Positions 10,241-22,002 of a stretch of 64,000 nt of DNA are shown piece by piece (position 1 is the stretch's first letter; each line of letters begins with the position of its first letter). Under the pieces are notes generated by a model. The model was not told the DNA's origin, made no database searches, and saw nothing but the letters and a program-made list of their open reading frames with translations. Made by a program: the position numbers and the translations under genes. Origin of the DNA: Agrypnia vestita (Eukaryota; Arthropoda; Insecta; Trichoptera; Phryganeidae). The stretch spans positions 92,397 through 156,396 of the forward strand of contig JADDOH010002649.1 in assembly GCA_016648135.1 (NCBI GenBank). The letters are read 5' to 3'.

Positions 10241-10530
10241 ACGAGATTACGATTTCTTATTTTAAGGCTTTCGCGCCGAGCGGCGGGAGGGGGAGAGGGT
10301 GAGAGGTGCGAACGGCAGCGGCGGCGACACGGGGTAATAGGTATGGAAGGGAGAGGCATCCCCAGCCACGCTCGATTACGTGCTAACGACTAACAGGTAT
10401 TTGGTTTCACGATTCGCCCTCCAGAGTCAAAAGTAAACCTACATTTATTTATTGGATTCAAATTCAGACGGAAAGTGGTTCGGCGCTCGGAGCTGTCGTT
10501 CCCTTCAATGTCTTGGAAGGAAATCGATCT
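10240..10530. other. GC-rich island
   Basis: Purine-rich GC island (GGCGGGAGGGGGAGAGGG near 10,282) then complex sequence. Open frames cross it on both strands, but none shows a domain. No repeat match in the window. Candidate host non-coding or exon DNA. Confidence 0.3.
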
Positions 10531-10877
10531 TAAATTGTATACTGCTTGCCTGTCTCTTAGAAAAAATATCTGCATCGGATATTTTATCCATTCGAAGAAA
10601 TAAAATGAAAGGAGGTGTCGATGTATTTTTTTGGAAAGTTGACATATTTTTTTCTGTTTCCAAGTATTTATTTATTTACTGGCTGTAACCCGTCAACAAT
10701 GACGGTACTACTTTTACATGCCTGTTCCTAAAGAATAAGTATTTAATTATTTATAGACGACACCCTTGAAATAGTAATAACCATTTTTATCAGAATATTT
10801 TAACATTTTTTTTATATTTCCTCTGGCGGCGATTCGCGTTTCGCGTCTTTACTAAGTCTTTTATGTACTGTATTTTT

Positions 10878-10962
10878 GACGGGTAATGCAAGCTCAGCGA
10901 TGGGTACATCGCTATCGTTGCCGCTTTCGGGTTTGCTGGCCCGGGGTTCAAGCCCCGTCGTC
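10878..10962 (+). repeat. tRNA-like SINE head (SINE2), copy 1
   Basis: An ~85-nt tRNA-like segment with a perfect B box (CGGGGTTCAAGCCCCG) and pairing 5'/3' ends (GACG/CGTC). A related head sits at 61,082-61,154. Both share TTCGGGTTT upstream of the B box and a downstream AATTA(T/C)TATGTTTGAT. The shared body downstream argues for a SINE, not a tRNA gene. Confidence 0.45.
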
Positions 10963-11339
10963 GGATTTTTAGAAATTATTATGTTTGATGATTTGTCTTT
11001 AGGTAAGTTGACAGCAAAAACAGTAAACTATGCCAATTATGAACATTCCACTGATGATTGTTAATGAAATGAGAAAAGTGTGACAATGAAGGAAATTTTT
11101 GGTTACAAAATGTGTTGAGTGAAACGTGGTATTAAGTTAAAGGAATGAAATTGAGTGACCTTGTTTGGGTGCTGTTGTGCTAATAATATTTATTTTATAT
11201 CCCGAATATTTGAATTAAGAATATCAATGTGGTTATAATTTAGTTAAATAAATTGTCGGGTCTGTAAATCCGGATATATATATATATATGTAACAAAAGT
11301 AACTTCTGGACTCCCTCGCGTTTTCTGTAGATGGTCTCC

Positions 11340-11430
11340 CTGAGAAGACCTAGGCCGACGTTTCGACACGGTATCACGTGCCATTATCAAGGCTAAAAAG
11401 GCCTCAAAAGTTACGGACTAGCCGTACTTG
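11340..11430 (-). ncRNA. Hammerhead-like motif, diverged PLE-d relative
   Basis: Minus strand 11,352-11,394: GCC, TTGATAA, T, a 6-bp helix II GGCACG/CGTGTC, GAAAC, GT, C, GGC. Helix I GCC/GGC and helix II are intact while the core has two changes (C3 to U, G8 to A), so cleavage is unlikely. Confidence 0.45.
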
Positions 11431-11464
11431 TTCGCGGGTGACATGAAAGTCTCCCACCAAAAAG

Positions 11465-11620
11465 GCTGCATGCCTGGTGGTGGTCAGTGGTTCGAGCCCC
11501 TATCCATGATACCAGAAAGTTAGTCATATTTTCATAGCTCTAGCGTTTAGCTTAGTTTGAAAATAATAAGACTATAGATGTGAAACACATTCCGTGTTCA
11601 CATCTTTATTTAAAAAAATA
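11465..11620 (+). repeat. tRNA-derived SINE (SINE1), copy 1
   Basis: tRNA-like part with B box GTGGTTCGAGCCCC, then the SINE1 body: TTTTCATAGCTC, GCGTTTAGCTTAG, TTTGAAAATAATAAG, ending TTCCGTGTTCACATC and an A/T tail. Same body, opposite strand, at 14,450, 38,506 and 58,731. Four copies with one tRNA-like head and a shared body define a SINE. Confidence 0.65.
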
Positions 11621-12270
11621 AATATGGTAGAAATTATTTTTACACACTTTTGATTTATTTTCAAAAATGTCAAAATACTAAAGTACTAATTTTATAAAAA
11701 TATCAGGTAAAAGATATGCTAAAGAACTGATCCGCCCTTGACTTATGAATTGGCAGAATCTGCTTTATATAATTTCAAGTTTACTTTAAATATTTTACTT
11801 TTTTATCTATTTAAATTTTTATCTTCACTTTGTATTTATATTTTCTTTTATTTTAGTTTCATTATGTATTTTTTTGTTTGTATCGACTACTAAATTGTTA
11901 TTCTGCTTTTATATTTATTTTTTAATTTTTTTTATTTATTACTATTCTATGTTACTATTACATAACTCTTTAGTGCCACAGATTTACCTAGTGTGGAGTA
12001 ATTAGTAATTTATGTTAAACAAATGTAAAATAAACAATAAACAAACAAAAATAAAATATTTTACCTGCAATGAAAGAAATATTTACATTTAATAGATGTC
12101 TTGACATTTCAAATAGTAACTCTACGTGTGCATAATAAAGTACATCCCATTATTATCCTGAGAATGGAGAGATTCAACTACTAGTAGTAATTTAATTTGG
12201 TGCACAGTGTTTACAATGTAGAGAAGGATGCGACTTCCTTCCTTTATTCAATGATGCAAATATCGTTGAT
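11621..12270. other. AT-rich, possible non-LTR 3' tail
   Basis: Very T-rich strand with an end resembling (AAACA)n/(TAAA)n near 12,030. A retroposon 3' tail is possible but no ORF remnant is visible. Confidence 0.25.
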
Positions 12271-12543
12271 ATATGTGGGGTGTTAAAACAAAGGCAGCAA
12301 TATCAAAAAAAAAATGTTTTGAGTGTTATTTTCGAGGATAACTTATTTAAAATGTACTGAATTCTAGATTTTATGGATCTCTCCCTTCTTAAAATTGTTT
12401 GCTATAAATTTAAAGGTTAGGTTTCCTAAAACACTCGAATTCAGTACATTTTAAACGTATTGAAATAAGTAATCATCAATGATTGCATCAAGTTTTTTTT
12501 TTGGATTTTTTTATACCCCTTTTACTTTTATAGCCCGCATATG
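12271..12543. repeat. U-family TIR element (MITE-like), copy 1
   Basis: Termini are inverted: ATATGTGGGGTGTTAAAAC at the left, TTTTATAGCCCGCATAT at the right. The inner ACAAAGGCAGCAATATC block recurs in inverted form at other copies (32,225-32,580; 48,452-49,227). No coding sequence; a non-autonomous DNA transposon. Confidence 0.6.
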
Positions 12544-13760
12544 ATATTATAGATTGTGGAGGGTAAGCGTTTGAAATTCTGTATTTATTCTTATAATCGA
12601 ACATAACCTAATTAATGTTAGGAAAATAAGTAGTTCTAACATCAAAAAACACTTATTTTTGCTGCCCGACAAAACCGCGCAGAAAAATTCACGACGACAT
12701 CTCCGCACGAATCAAAGTTATAAATTTAAATAAAATATATATTTTTTTATATAATTAATGTCACCACAAAATTAATTTTCTGTTTTTGAAGATTTTTTAT
12801 TTATTTTACTTTGTGGGCAACAAATCACTAACCTAACCCAACAAAGTCCCGTATTTGTAACTTAAAACTGCAATTTTTAAAAATTTATTTTGAGTATTTT
12901 TAAATATTTATTTTAATGTTTTGTTTTTTGGTTTCATAAATATACTTCAAACAAAAAATATTACCGTTACTCATCTTCTTTTATTAGCCTTCTTTTTTAT
13001 TTTTTTATTTCTTCACTTTAATTTTACAATATTCTTTTTACTCATTGTTTTTTTATTTCGCGGCTTTGTCGGCGCGACTTTGTCATCGCGGCTTTATCGG
13101 GTCACCCTTACCTTTTATCACATTAACAGTCTGCTGAAAACTATTTCCAAACTGAGCAACTCTTTAAACATAAGATCAAATACTTTGTCACAAGTCTGTA
13201 GGTTTCAATGCTTTTCGTCCAGTGCTGTGCCGAGCTAAGTGAAAAATTCAGTTTCATCCCAAATCCAATGCTGAGAAAAATGTATTGACTTCGGGATAAA
13301 GTTTCCATTATTTTTCCAGTTAAATTTCCAAGGACACCCCTTCCTTTAAGGAAGATTTATTCCGATATTATTTGTCACCCGCCCGTTCGACGATGTTTAG
13401 GGTACGTCTGGAAAAAGGATTTTGGGCTTTCAGGGTAATATACTAGAAATGAAATTCACTTCAATAAATAAGGTACTGGTTTTTGAAATCCTTTTCTTAA
13501 GTAATATCTTCTTAACGAAAAAATTATAGTAGGGACATTTAAAGAGCATAATAATTAATAGAATCAACAGCCAATTACCATTGGCGTCTATCATAGACTC
13601 GCTCCAATATGTGAGTAGTTGGAAATCAATAATCAGGCTGGTGAAATGGGATATCTTAGGAATGACTCGAGCTGAAGAAAGAAATAAAATAAATAGTATA
13701 CAAATTTTTATTAAGCAATTAGAAAAGAATTATAGAAAAATCAAATTAACGAAAAAATAT
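12544..13760. other. Unassigned AT-rich region
   Basis: Includes a small degenerate direct repeat CGCGGCTTTGTCGGC / CGCGGCTTTATCGGG at 13,060-13,100. A 105-codon frame (12,921-13,238) is phenylalanine-rich low complexity. Nothing supported. Confidence 0.35.
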
Positions 13761-13764
13761 TTTA

Positions 13765-14410
13765 ACTGCTAGCGGATAGAATGAAGGTCCGATGGTTCAA
13801 ATCCTACTACAAAGTATTAAACCAATTAGAATAATGAGTAATGAAGCGGCTCAAGATAGGGAACGATGGAAGCGCCTTGTTAAATATTTGAGAAAAGGGA
13901 TGCAAATTATGATGGTGTACACAATATCTCCCTTCCACACGTGACACGATAGAAAGATCCACGATGTCTGATTGAATATCCTGTCAACATCAATGTCAAA
14001 ATATATGAAAAGCATAAGACCCATCAAGATATACGGTATTGAAGCAAGAGTGGACACGGTGTGAACTAAATATCTTCTCAGAACTACTGAGGTGAAGACC
14101 TTAAGACCCATTGCAGGCAAAACCCTCAGAGACAGAAGAGAACCTGCGATATGTCGCAGGTTTTACTCTGTCTCTCTTGTATGCAAGACATTATACAATG
14201 GAGCAGGCGGAAAATACGTTTCTGGAGGAACTATGTCGAGATAATGGACCAGACAAGACTTCCCAGAGCCTTGATGCGCGGGATTCCAGAGGGGCGCCGA
14301 ACGTCAGGGAGACCAACAATGAGATGGAAAGAGAGCTGGACGTCCTCACCACAAGATCAGGACTGACCTGTCAATACAGATCAAGGATCTAATAAAAGAA
14401 GAAGAAGATG
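13765..14410 (+). pseudogene. Non-LTR retrotransposon C-terminal fragments
   Basis: Plus-strand pieces in several frames: EAAQDRERWKRLV (13,840-13,880), then K-T-L-R-P-I-A-G-K-T-L-R-D-R near 14,100, a tryptophan-rich W-R-N-Y-V-E segment, and G-R-R-T-S-G-R-P-T-M-R-W near 14,300. These are the order of blocks at the C-terminus of insect endonuclease/reverse transcriptases. A GAAGAAGAAG tail follows. 13,770-13,815 includes a B-box-like GATGGTTCAAATCC, perhaps an embedded SINE scrap. Confidence 0.65.
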
Positions 14411-14449
14411 AAGTTGCTTATTACCGATATATTACATTATTTTTTTTAC

Positions 14450-14602
14450 ATTAAATAGATATTTGTACATGGAATAGATGTCACGTTTATATACTCGTTT
14501 CAAGTTAAGATAAACGCCCGTGCTAAGAAAAAGGGGACTAATTGCTGGTCTCGAATGAGTTTGAACCCTCGACCAATCAGGTTGCTAGACACAAGGACGA
14601 TA
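14450..14602 (-). repeat. SINE1, copy 2
   Basis: tRNA-like head on the minus strand (B box GGGTTCAAACTC) followed by a diverged body (CTTAGCACGGGCGTTTATC). Its head abuts the 3' tail of the non-LTR element at 14,603, as if one inserted at the other's A-rich end. Confidence 0.5.
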
Positions 14603-15240
14603 TGTTTATTTTATATTTATTTTTATTTATTTTATTAAATCCCAAAAGAAAATATACAAAATATAATATATATTACATACATTATAAGGATATTAAATCC
14701 TATAAAGGTATATACATTATCCTGTACATAGGTTTGGGAGATAAGAAGTGAGACATGTGTAATGATTTACACACGACTAAAACTCAATAAAAACAATATA
14801 AATTAGTAATTAGTGACTAATATTAATACCCAATTTTCAAAATAGTGACTCGAATGATAGTTGTATGATGGTTACAATTACATTTATAAGGATATCAGAT
14901 ATTCTTGTGTTTGATTATGCATTTTTTTATTTTGTTTTTACTTGACTTGTTTACTTCGTTTACAATTTTTAGTTCGGTTGGTAATAGATCAAAGTATTTA
15001 GTAGCTGTATATAAGGGACTTTTACAGTACATTGTTTTAGTAATTTTGGGCCCTTGTATTAATTTATGTCTGGATCTACATTGAAATAATACTTTAAACT
15101 GTCTAGTACAAACTATTGTCTAACATTTAATTCAAAATGCATGTTGAATATTGGTTTGATAGCGTTTTCGTCGTCACCGCCCCACGCAATGATGCCATAG
15201 TTAATGGTACTTTCGAACAAAGCATGGTATTACATATATA
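14603..15240 (-). pseudogene. Jockey/CR1-like non-LTR retrotransposon 3' end
   Basis: Minus strand from 15,240: A-L-F-E-S-T-I-N-Y-G-I-I-A-W-G, the conserved block after the reverse transcriptase domain of jockey/CR1-type elements, then an L-L-P-T-E-L-K-I segment typical of the C-terminus. The 3' end is a TAATAAAATAAATAAA tail near 14,605-14,640. 5'-truncated, with frameshifts. Confidence 0.65.
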
Positions 15241-15869
15241 TTTATTATTTTTTACTAAAATATTCTGTGTTTCGTTTGCTTTTTGAGAAGGATGAAGATT
15301 GTATCTCGTGGAACCCTAGAAAGACAATTTTTTTCAGGTAATCTTCGAGTACTTAAACAGCGCAAGGAAGCGAAAGACGGAAGGACCTTGTTGAGAATTT
15401 GCGTACCCAATCCTGCTAGGACAAAAGGATGAAAAAAATATTTCTTATGTTACTTTAAATCGGCTAGTTTCTAATAAATTTATGTTACGAATTCAGCTCC
15501 GAAAATATACAATACTCTTTAAAACAAATTAGAACTCTACGTTCAGTAATGGAAGACTGGAAAGAATGTAAAAAAATATATATGTGATCCAAGCGGGAAA
15601 AAACTCATCAGAAACAACTGATGCAGACATAATAAACAAGCGCCACGTTCCGGTGGAAACTCTATTTGTTCGAAACAAATATTTGTCACTGACACGTGTA
15701 TTTACTTTTCTCTAATTTATTTGGAAAGATATTTTCTTAAGAATGACAACTTTTCCAATTAATAAAAATATTTAAACAAAACAGAGGAATCACTTGAAAG
15801 ATCTACCTATCGAAAATATATCTGGTTTCTGTAATTTATCTGTATTTTAAATACATATAATCCATCGTA
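15241..15869. other. Unassigned
   Basis: AT-rich; only short frames; the 5' boundary of the LTR that follows could not be placed and may lie inside this stretch. Confidence 0.35.
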
Positions 15870-16392
15870 ATGTCAGTGAAGACAATAACATCAAAACCTC
15901 TAGGACCTTCCATTATATTCTGGAACACATTACCGCAATCTGAAATCAGCTACATAATTCGGGAAACACCCGGAAAAGCATCGAAGTGACGAGAACCTTC
16001 TCCTAAACACTAGAAAAATCTAGTTTCGATAATCCAATTTTTGGATATAAATAGCGCAGATCTAGGCCGCCGCGCAGAGTTGTCGTGGTTAACAGTTCAT
16101 TCAGTGCTAAATCGTGCAGTCGTAAATTGGGAAGTGATAGGTAAAGCGAATAATCGAGCGAAATACCTAACTGGCGTTGAAATAAATGCGATAAATACTA
16201 CGAGAGAGAATTGAGAAAGAAATGTTCTAGTGAATGTTAAATACGTGTTACCCAGCGATAGTAAAAATTAATTTACGTGATATATTGCGAAATACTGTAA
16301 TTTAAAGATAGCGTTAAGTTTAATTAACTATTTAAAAAAAAAATTGATTTCCAGTCTTTTTTTTCATTCCTCCTTAGCTACGATACGTGATA
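15870..16392 (+). repeat. Solo LTR 1 (gypsy-like family), diverged
   Basis: Shares with the LTR at 47,779-48,323 a GTTACCCAGCGAT block, ATAGCGTTAAGTTTAATT and a 3' end CTACGATACGTGATA (expected ACGTGACA). A TATA-like GGATATAAATAG lies at 16,043. The start is eroded, so the left boundary is approximate. Confidence 0.6.
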
Positions 16393-16639
16393 GTATGAAT
16401 ATCTATTGCAATCAGTGAGAGAAACAGATAATATGAGAGAGTGAATGGGAATAAAAAGGGACGTTCCACCCTGACACGCCCACTTAGCATGCGTCCAGCA
16501 CGAGACCACGTACTATTTACGCTACCTTCAAAAACTTATTGTAATTGACGCGATTCTATAATTGTTACGAGATATAATTAAAACCTAGAAGAAAAAAGGA
16601 CCTTTGAATAATGACTCCCGATTCCCGACATCGTCTCCT

Positions 16640-16750
16640 CATTACTTAACGAAAAAAAATATGGCAGTTACCATCGGGTTATAATTGAGAGGTATAAAAA
16701 CAAAGGCAGCGGTATCCAAATATTTTTGCACCTCATTTAAATTATTTATT
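16640..16750. repeat. U-family TIR fragment
   Basis: Contains GAGGTATAAAAACAAAGGCAG followed by CGGTATCCAAAT, matching one U-family terminus. The other end is missing. Confidence 0.4.
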
Positions 16751-17049
16751 ACAACTACGCTATTGCCATTTTTGGTTTTCAGGCTAACTTTGTACCTATA
16801 TGTTAGAAAACTCAAATAAATTTCATTTATACAATAACAAGTAAATTGTTTCATACTCTTGACAAAAAAATATGGTAGTCCTATTTACCAGCCGCTAAAT
16901 CTATACACTGTTTTACGGGAATGACAAATTACATCATTAAAATTAATTTTTCATATGTTGAAGACATGCGTACCAACATAACAATTTTTTTGTAAATAGA
17001 ATGTTCGCATCCCGCGAAATTTGAAAAATCAAATTTTTTTTGAACAAAC

Positions 17050-17192
17050 CTCGAATATACAACTTTCTAAAATTTGGTGGTTGTGCGGTTGATCTAAGCT
17101 GGAATTAGTGAACATTACATGATGTAAACTGATCACTAAAGCCAGCATTAAGACAAGCTCTTTAAAAGGCAAATAAAGACTTTCATACATAC
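17050..17192. repeat. T-family element, part left of LTR 2
   Basis: Has the internal T-family block (ACTGATCACTAAAGCCAGC). The matching right terminus (ATAAATAGCATAATCTCTGTG) is at 17,745-17,800, so the LTR at 17,193 appears to have landed in a T element. Confidence 0.45.
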
Positions 17193-17738
17193 TGTAACGA
17201 GTTAAACGGCTAAAAATAATTACGGACTTCTGTTACATGTCACAACACTATCGAAGATTCCTAGCATAATCTACGGCTTCCGAGAAACGTCGAGAAACAT
17301 CTAAAAAAGCCTGGAAATCACGAAAAAGTTCTCGTAAACACTAGGAACTCCCAGAAAGCTCGATATCAGTAGATGTAAATAGACCACGTGCGAGAGTAAG
17401 GGATTGTTGTTTTTGGGCGCGTTTGACAGCGATACCAAAGCAAAGGTAGCCACGAGTTGCAGGCCAGGGTAACCAAGCAGGCGGTACTTCAACAGCGAGT
17501 ACTCTGGAAAGCTGTTACCTAGCTAAATAAAAAGTGCGGAAATTGAGTGGAATATTCTAGTGAAAAAAGTGTTTAAGTAATTATAAAGTGTGTATTTACG
17601 AGTGATAAATTACAAAAGAGTGTAATTTAAATAATAGCGTTAAATTAAATAGTATTAAGTGACCTTGTACGTTTGATTAATTAACAAATCTATTATTGAA
17701 TTCCAGCGTTTTCATTAATTCCTCCTGCAGCCACGACA
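17193..17738 (+). repeat. Solo LTR 2
   Basis: Starts TGTAACGAG right after ATAC and ends near CAGCCACGACA. Internal blocks match other family members (TTATAAAGTGTG, ATAGCGTTAAATTAAATAG, CAGCGTTTTCATTAATTCCT). The final ACGTGACA is shortened, and no matching ATAC follows, so a small deletion removed the right edge. Confidence 0.65.
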
Positions 17739-17744
17739 GTACTT

Positions 17745-17800
17745 TCCTATATAAATAGCATAATCTCTGTGAGATCACTATAATTTATCTTTAATTATGA
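17745..17800. repeat. T-family element, right terminus
   Basis: Reverse complement reads TTATAGTGATCTCACAGAG, the T-family terminal motif. Confidence 0.45.
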
Positions 17801-17899
17801 TTTTTCCTCTGTGGAGAAAAATCCGGTTATTGTAATCGTAGAACATACTAAAGAAAATAAGTCGGCATCCAAAAAACGTCGCATGAAAAGCATAAATAG

Positions 17900-18150
17900 G
17901 CGACATTTTTTCCCCGATCACAGTTTGGCACCGCGGCCGGCCTAAGGCTCTGCCCCGGGGATGCGGGGATTTCTGGGCCAAGGAAACTTCGCCGAATTCC
18001 AAATCGCCTTTTCTATGATTTACTCAGAGCGACGGTTATCGAAGAAAAGCGAAAGTTGGGAAAATTGCCGCCTTGTGACGTGTCAGGCGCGTCTCAACCA
18101 TCGGACGGAGCTGTCGGGGGCTGTATCGGACTTTACATAAATAAATTTCA
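17900..18150. other. GC-rich island
   Basis: GC-rich complex DNA (CACCGCGGCCGGCCTAAGG near 17,930). No matching repeat in the window, no splice-bounded frame. Candidate host regulatory or exonic sequence. Confidence 0.3.
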
Positions 18151-18615
18151 TTCAACTCGCTGACATGACATCATTAGGGAAATTTCGTGTTTTTTCGCAA
18201 AAAGTTTCTGTATGTTATTTTAAATTTTTTAAGGCATTAACAGTTTGAAGATACTGCACACATGTCTTTTCGGGATTGTGCCTGTGGGAGGCAAATGAAA
18301 TTCCTATAACTATTTAATCTTTTATTTAATACACAAAGACACGAATTCAATCGGAGCACAATTCATAAATCCGCACTAATTGTTCCATAAATATTTCACA
18401 CAGATTTGCACTAATTCACAATATCTGTGTAATCGCTGTAATGTCACAATAACAGCATTGTTCGCGTGCGCACCCATCGTTACTTTTATACAAAAAATAT
18501 TGGTTTCGCGAATGCTCGAGAGCATTCGACTAAATTTTACATATTTCTATTTTTATGTTTTTTTAGGTCTTACAGAGTCTAGTAAGCAGGTAAGATGTAT
18601 GCAAGGAAAGTGACC
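18151..18615. other. Unassigned
   Basis: AT-rich with a 77-codon frame (18,380-18,613) that shows no domain and runs into the following retrotransposon remnant. A short inverted repeat ATGCTCGAGAGCAT sits near 18,512. Confidence 0.3.
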
Positions 18616-18618
18616 TTA

Positions 18619-19315
18619 TTATGAATGTAAACAATTCAAAAGTAATGGTATTCGAGAATGCAGAAAGTAAGACAACGTGTGAAATTCTAGTAGGTAATGA
18701 ATGTTTAAAACAGGTAGATGAGTTTGTGTACTTGGGAAGTATGTTCGATAGAAGAGGGAATGTTGAAAAAGATATCGAAAGGAGAGTGACTGCGGGGAAT
18801 AGGGTGAACGGTGGTTTGAACGCAATAGTTTCTTATAGAAATATGTCTAGCGGTACATAATGGAATTCTGGTACCAACACTAATGTACGGAAGCGAAGCC
18901 TGGAGCTGGCAGAAGAGGAACGAAAGTAGATTGAATGCAGTGGAGATGAGATCCCTCAGACGTATGTGTGCGAAATCAATTTATGATAGAATAAGCTGAT
19001 CTTAGCATAATTAATAGAATTAAAAAAGGGTCGCTCAGATGGTTTGGGCATGTTGAGCGAATGAATGAGGAAAGAATGGTAAGAAAGATAAACAATGCAA
19101 GTGTTAATGGCGCCAGAAAGAGAGGGCGACCGCGGAAGACGTGGCACGACCAGATTAACCAGATACTGGAAGATGGTCCTATTAGAAGCCTCAACAACCG
19201 GCGAGCTTGTATGCGAAAATGTATGAATGTGGATGAGGCGAGAGTTGTATGTCAGGACAGAAGAGTGTGGCGCTCTATACTCTCTGCCTACCCCCACGGG
19301 GAAAGGGCTTGATGG
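18619..19315 (+). pseudogene. LINE-S non-LTR retrotransposon, C-terminal ~230 codons
   Basis: Opens with the post-YADD region of a reverse transcriptase (V-D-E-F-V-Y-L-G-S-M-F, then D-I-E-R-R-V), continues through L-M-Y-G-S-E-A-W and R-W-F-G-H-V-E-R-M, and finishes with RGRPRKTWHDQI, a Cys/Asp segment and WRSILSAYPHGERA plus TGA. Frame shifts occur near 18,855 and 18,995. It is the longest non-LTR piece in the window and 5'-truncated. The element would encode an endonuclease and reverse transcriptase for target-primed insertion. Confidence 0.85.
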
Positions 19316-19629
19316 TAAGTTAGTTATGTTTTTTTTTTCGAGAACAGTACTATTGATTCTCGATTTATGTGGATCATTTCAGAGCTCAGTATCCATTGTT
19401 TTAGTCTCTCGAGATAATAAATATATACAAATAACTTATGTTAATATAGGAAAGTTTTCCCAAATCAATTATAAATGTTGTTGTTTGTGTTTGATACACA
19501 AATAAGCAATGATCAAAAATTTAACATTGATCTATACTAAATATAAAAAGTAACAAAGCATAAATAACTAAATCAGCATTTTTTTCTGGTTTGTGTTTTA
19601 TAGTTTATTTTTACGTGTTTCTAAGATCT

Positions 19630-19770
19630 TTTTGGCTGACACATCAGCCCTGATGATGGATCCTGCAATGGGATCCGAAACTATGGCCAGAAATGTCATA
19701 GAAACATGGCGAAATACCCAAGAAACATAAACCACAAGATTCTGAAGGTCCGTAAAAATGTAAGTACATT
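19630..19770 (+). repeat. PLE-d element, one-armed copy
   Basis: Half copy containing the hammerhead-like motif and the downstream GAAACATGGCGAAATACCC-like block, then AACCACAAGATTCTGAAGG, as in the other PLE-d copies. Confidence 0.55.
19644..19690 (+). ncRNA. Hammerhead-like motif (PLE-d), perfect helix II
   Basis: GCC, CTGATGA, T, GGATCC-TGCAATG-GGATCC (perfect 6-bp helix II), GAAAC, TAT, GGC. Helix I GCC/GGC is intact but helix III has changed from ACGT to ACTAT, which should impair it. Confidence 0.55.
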
Positions 19771-20330
19771 TTTATAATAAGTATTATGCATATGATTAAC
19801 TTTAAAAAGAGAAATGGAGCAGAAAGTAAAAAAAAGAAACAGAAATAATAAGAAACCAGAATATTTGCGAAAATGTGGTGTCGGTAAATATGCATTTATG
19901 TGAAACATCAATATTGCATGAATGCAAAAGTAATGAACCAAGCATAGCACTAATAAAAATGTAAGCAACCAGAACATAGAAACATAAATACTGAGCACAG
20001 CATTTTACATGAATGAATACAAAATGACATGGCACAGGAATAAAGGAAAAAACAGTAAGTAAAACAGATATAATACGCAAACATTAAGCGAAAAATAAAA
20101 GAGTCGAAGAATGTACGAATGAGACAGAAAGGTAAAAGTAAATAAACATATATTGTTTATTCAGCACTGCATCACACACGAATTTGGAAGACTAATAATA
20201 ATAATCTAGGAATATCCAGTAACATCATAAACATTGTGATAAATACTTAAATAGCATTAATTGGTCGTACCAGTATCCTTATGTATTTTTATAATATGTA
20301 TATCAAACGCCTGTGCATGGGAGGAATAGG
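19771..20330. other. AT-rich, nothing recognised
   Basis: Open frames on the minus strand here are low-complexity F/L-rich and overlap each other; no gene supported. Confidence 0.35.
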
Positions 20331-20339
20331 TAAATTCTC

Positions 20340-20700
20340 TACCAGTTACCAACTTTCTCCGATGCATCGACCAACCAGAGTTGAACTTCAGTTCGAATCT
20401 GTCATTGTACGATTCTCCGCCCGCTCCTGATATCAAACCACAGTTTTGTTTCGATGTTTATGCGCAGCCGTCTCACATAATCATTCGTGAGGGTGAATAT
20501 CTTCATGGTGGAGATGGCGTCTGTATCTTCATACAGTCCATTCCAGAGGAGTACAGAGTTTTCTGACAAATCGGAGGATCCAATGTTGAGTTTTGTACGG
20601 GCTTTTCGCACTTATACTGGACAACTGACTTGCTTTGGAAGTCTCCATGTAGCTGTCAACTATTTGAGCGTACTATTCTTATAACTGCCGCCGATTCACT
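20340..20700 (-). other. Unrecognised possible coding relic
   Basis: A minus-strand frame (20,402-20,611, 69 codons) has balanced composition, unlike the surrounding DNA: S-V-L-L-W-N-G-L-Y-E-D-T and Y-V-R-R-L-R-I-N-I-E. No family recognised. The plus-strand frame across the same bases is its shadow or vice versa. Confidence 0.25.
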
Positions 20701-20709
20701 AATATATAC

Positions 20710-21529
20710 TGTCACGTGTCGTGACTGTAGGAGGAATTAATGAAAACGCTGATATTTAATACAGGATTTATTGAATACCAATCAATCAATTAATTAAACT
20801 AAGGTAAAAAATCGCTTATCACTATTAAATGTAACGCTATTCGCTTTAACACTTTATTCACTGTTCACTAGAATATTTCATCAATTTCCGCACTTATTAA
20901 TTTCACTTCGGTTTTATTTCGCTACGTAAGAACTTTCTAGAATCGCTGTCGACTTACCGCTCGCTTGGCACCACTGGCTTCTCGCCGCTACCACTCGCTT
21001 TGCTGGCCTGACCCGCCACCCACGACTACCTTCGCTTGTATTATGCTGTCAACGCGCACGGACAATAACTCACTCCTTCCTCCCGTGTGTCGTATTTATA
21101 TGGCTATTGCTGTTATCCAGACGTTTCTAGTGTTTACTAGCAAATACTCGTAAATTCCAGATGTTCCAGGAAAGATGCAGACGTCACTCGAAAGTTGGAG
21201 GTTATTCCAGATCCTTCGGTATTGCTATTGCTGTTATCCAGACGTTTCTAGTGTTTACTAGCAAATACTCGTAAATTCCAGATGTTCCAGGAAAGATGCA
21301 GACGTCACTCGAAAGTTGGAGGTTATTCCAGATCCTTCGGTATTGCTATTGCTGTTATCCAGACGTTTCTAGTGTTTACTAGCAAATACTCGTAAATTCC
21401 AGATGTTCCAGGAAAGATGCAGACGTCACTCGAAAGTTGGAGGTTATTCCAGATCCTTCGGTAGTATTGTGCCAACTTCAAACAACTATTACCTGACAGA
21501 AGTGCGTGATTGTTTTTAGCCTCGTTACA
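20710..21529 (-). repeat. Solo LTR 3 with 4-bp target duplication and internal triplication
   Basis: Minus-strand LTR: begins TGTAACGAGGC, ends CGTGACA. Flanks are ATAC on both sides (20,706-20,709 and 21,530-21,533). A TATA-like CATATAAATACG lies at 21,091-21,102. At 820 bp it is longer than its relatives (538-580 bp); three tandem 121-bp units upstream of the TATA explain the excess. No internal region: a recombination product. Confidence 0.85.
21105..21464. repeat. Three tandem 121-bp units inside LTR 3
   Basis: Units start at 21,105, 21,226 and 21,347 and appear identical over the sequence shown; the last is followed by AGTATTGTGCC. They lie in the U3 (upstream promoter) part of the LTR. 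Identity implies recent duplication or assembly effects. Confidence 0.9.
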
Positions 21530-22002
21530 ATACACAATATTACAAATAAAATTTTATGAAATGATCATATAATGGTTTTTTTTACCTTATAAATGAATTG
21601 GAGAATATGTTTCAGGGTATACTTCTGATTCGCTTCTGGCCTTTCTACAGGAAAGTTCGAACATGAAATTTTCTAGTTATGGCAAGTTACCAATTCCTCC
21701 AGGTGAACCGCTGTGGTGTCGATCTTTGGTCCGCTATACTGCCTGCTGACTGCAAAGAATCTATGGCTTTGTAGCTTCTTTGACGGATACAGAAAACTCC
21801 GGGTATATTGATATATAGAGTGCCCAAACCAGAGACTGTACCGCTTCTTGCCCGAACAATATATACAATTCATTCACCATGTTATGATCATTGTATAGTC
21901 TATATATTGATAAAATTGGTTTAAAATACGTGATGTTGCTGTAGTAGATATAAAGTCGGAACATTTAATCTTCTGTGTAAAATTTTCTGAAGGATTCTAT
22001 TG
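21530..22002. other. Unassigned
   Basis: AT-rich with overlapping 66-67-codon minus-strand frames; nothing recognised. Confidence 0.35.

Noticed and set aside
21105..21464. Satellite or centromeric repeat
   Set aside because: Only three units, wholly inside an LTR with its own target duplication.
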